In this document: positions 14,577 through 15,457 of the stretch, piece after piece
How the letters are laid out: every line of letters begins with the position of its first letter
Numbering within the stretch: position 1 is the stretch's first letter
Assembly: GCA_036796215.1 (NCBI GenBank)
Contig: DAIRDJ010000091.1
Span: forward strand, 1-15,457
Direction of reading: 5' to 3'
Length of the DNA stretch: 15,457 nucleotides
DNA from: SLRI01 sp036796215
GTDB taxonomy: Bacteria > Pseudomonadota > Alphaproteobacteria > Geminicoccales > Geminicoccaceae
The notes under the pieces: model-generated
The model's database searches: none
What the model was told of the DNA's origin: nothing
Seen by the model: only the letters and a program-made list of their open reading frames with translations
Made by a program: the position numbers and the translations under genes

Positions 14577-15331
14577 TGGCTTACTTTTTGGCAGGGCTGG
14601 TCGCTCTCGGTCTGTTCCTCCTGCTCGCGCGTTGGCTGGCACAGGCGAACACCCACGACCTGGCCCAGGGTGCGCGGACCTTCGTCGCCGTCTTTTCGGC
14701 GCTCGCCAGCACCGGGCTGCTGTTCGCCGGGCGCTTCGGCCTTGCCTTCATCACCATTGTTGCCACCATCATGGCGATCCGCGCCATTCGCCGGGGTGCG
14801 CGGGGCGCGGACCCCATGGACGGCTGCGCTGGAGCCGCGAGCGATCCGGTCGAGATCGAGACCGATCTCTTGCGCATGCGGCTCGACCGGGCGAGCGGTG
14901 ATGTCACGGGTGCCGTCAAGACCGGAGCGTACGCTGGTCGGGACTTGGGCAGCCTGGCGCGGAGCGAGCTCTTGGCCTTGTTGAGCGAAGCGCAGGGTGT
15001 CGACGCCCAGAGTGCGAGCCTGCTCGAGGCCTATCTCGATCGGCGCTTTCCCGATTGGCGAGAGCCCGCCGCTAGCGCCGGTGGCGGTCGGCAGGAGAGT
15101 GCTGGTGCGCACCGCCGTGAGCGGGCCCAAGGCAGCGACGACATGGACGAGAGCGAAGCGCTCCAGGTGTTGGGTCTCGCGCGCGGAGCGGCACCCGAGG
15201 AGATCAAGCAGGCGCATCGACGGTTGATGGCGAAGCTGCACCCGGATAGCGGCGGCAGCACCTTCTTGGCCACCCAGATCAACCGGGCCAAGGACACTCT
15301 CCTCGGCAGGGTCGGCTCGAAACGGCGCTGA
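14576..15331 (+). CDS. Membrane-anchored protein with C-terminal J domain
   Basis: Predicted 251-residue inner-membrane co-chaperone-like protein. Two hydrophobic stretches (about 2-22 and 35-68) anchor the N-terminus. A middle region (88-162: VEIETDLLRMRLDRASGDVT, then LARSELLALLSEAQG) probably forms a helical module, and a J domain fills 191-246 with the essential HPD at 222-224. The arrangement of membrane helices first and J domain last resembles TIM14/Pam18-type type III J proteins rather than DnaJ; no Gly/Phe or zinc-finger region is present. The likely role is to recruit and stimulate DnaK at the membrane. The start overlaps the VWA gene stop by one base, so the two proteins are made together and may act together. 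Confidence 0.88.
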   Translation: MAYFLAGLVALGLFLLLARWLAQANTHDLAQGARTFVAVFSALASTGLLFAGRFGLAFITIVATIMAIRAIRRGARGADPMDGCAGAASDPVEIETDLLRMRLDRASGDVTGAVKTGAYAGRDLGSLARSELLALLSEAQGVDAQSASLLEAYLDRRFPDWREPAASAGGGRQESAGAHRRERAQGSDDMDESEALQVLGLARGAAPEEIKQAHRRLMAKLHPDSGGSTFLATQINRAKDTLLGRVGSKRR

Positions 15332-15457
15332 ATCCATCGCCGATAGCGGCAATAACCCGGATCAAACTTTGGCTGCCGATTTAGTCGCCGTTAAGGTTTG
15401 CCGGCCTAGGTTCTGTTGACATTTTGGATTAAGTCACGTTTGGAACCTGCTGATCTG
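15332..15457. other. Intergenic end of window, no gene seen
   Basis: These 126 bases follow the J-domain gene and run off the window. They are more AT-rich than the coding regions around them, as promoter regions often are. TTGACA occurs at 15416-15421, but no acceptable -10 lies 16-18 bases further on. Probably the leader of a plus-strand gene outside the window. Confidence 0.5.

Noticed and set aside
15416..15444. TTGACA at the right edge as a complete sigma70 promoter
   Set aside because: At 17 bases spacing the -10 position reads TTTGGA, and nothing close to TATAAT lies at 16-18 bases, so only the -35-like hexamer is present.
1..15457. tRNA, rRNA, CRISPR, insertion sequence, phage or toxin-antitoxin content
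   Set aside because: I looked for cloverleaf segments, regular repeats, transposase or integrase motifs and small paired genes and found none; coding density and family types are those of core chromosome.

Overview
The window looks like ordinary chromosome of a high-GC alphaproteobacterium, plausibly Rhodospirillales or a relative such as Geminicoccales. This is inferred from the protein families: an archaeal-type class I lysyl-tRNA synthetase, a NusB-MTase RsmB next to purH, and a VWA/J-domain gene pair of alphaproteobacterial type. Gene density is high. I see no tRNA, rRNA, CRISPR array, insertion sequence, phage gene or att site.

Layout, left to right. (1) 24-1055 (+): a Gfo/Idh/MocA oxidoreductase. 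(2) 5718-1065 (-): a housekeeping block, lysK (class I LysRS), rsmB (16S rRNA m5C methyltransferase) and purH, with an 11-nt overlap and then a 9-nt gap, followed by a probable unannotated 30-residue membrane peptide gene at 1157-1065. (3) 5719-6080: the longest gene-free stretch, a divergent intergenic region with several inverted repeats and a candidate promoter. (4) 6081-7930 (+): a secreted PQQ-type sugar (sorbosone-like) dehydrogenase and a di-haem c4-type cytochrome with overlapping stop and start codons. Together they make a plausible periplasmic oxidation module feeding electrons to the respiratory chain. (5) 7931-8046: two near-perfect hairpins between convergent genes. (6) 11968-8047 (-): a four-helix membrane protein of unknown function, an EamA/DMT transporter, Ada (coupled to the transporter by a TGATG junction) and a TTC38-like TPR protein.

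(7) 12209-13793 (+): a tyrosinase-family copper protein preceded by a CRP/FNR-like palindrome, then a short-chain dehydrogenase preceded by a 9-bp inverted repeat. (8) 13869-15331 (+): a VWA-domain protein translationally coupled to a membrane-anchored protein with a C-terminal J domain. (9) 15332-15457: no gene seen; presumably the leader of the next gene.

Nothing here is an obviously new defence or mobile system. The best candidates for something under-described are the VWA/J-domain pair, the 30-aa peptide downstream of purH, the possibly CRP-controlled cytosolic tyrosinase, and the orphan PQQ dehydrogenase/cytochrome pair of unknown substrate.
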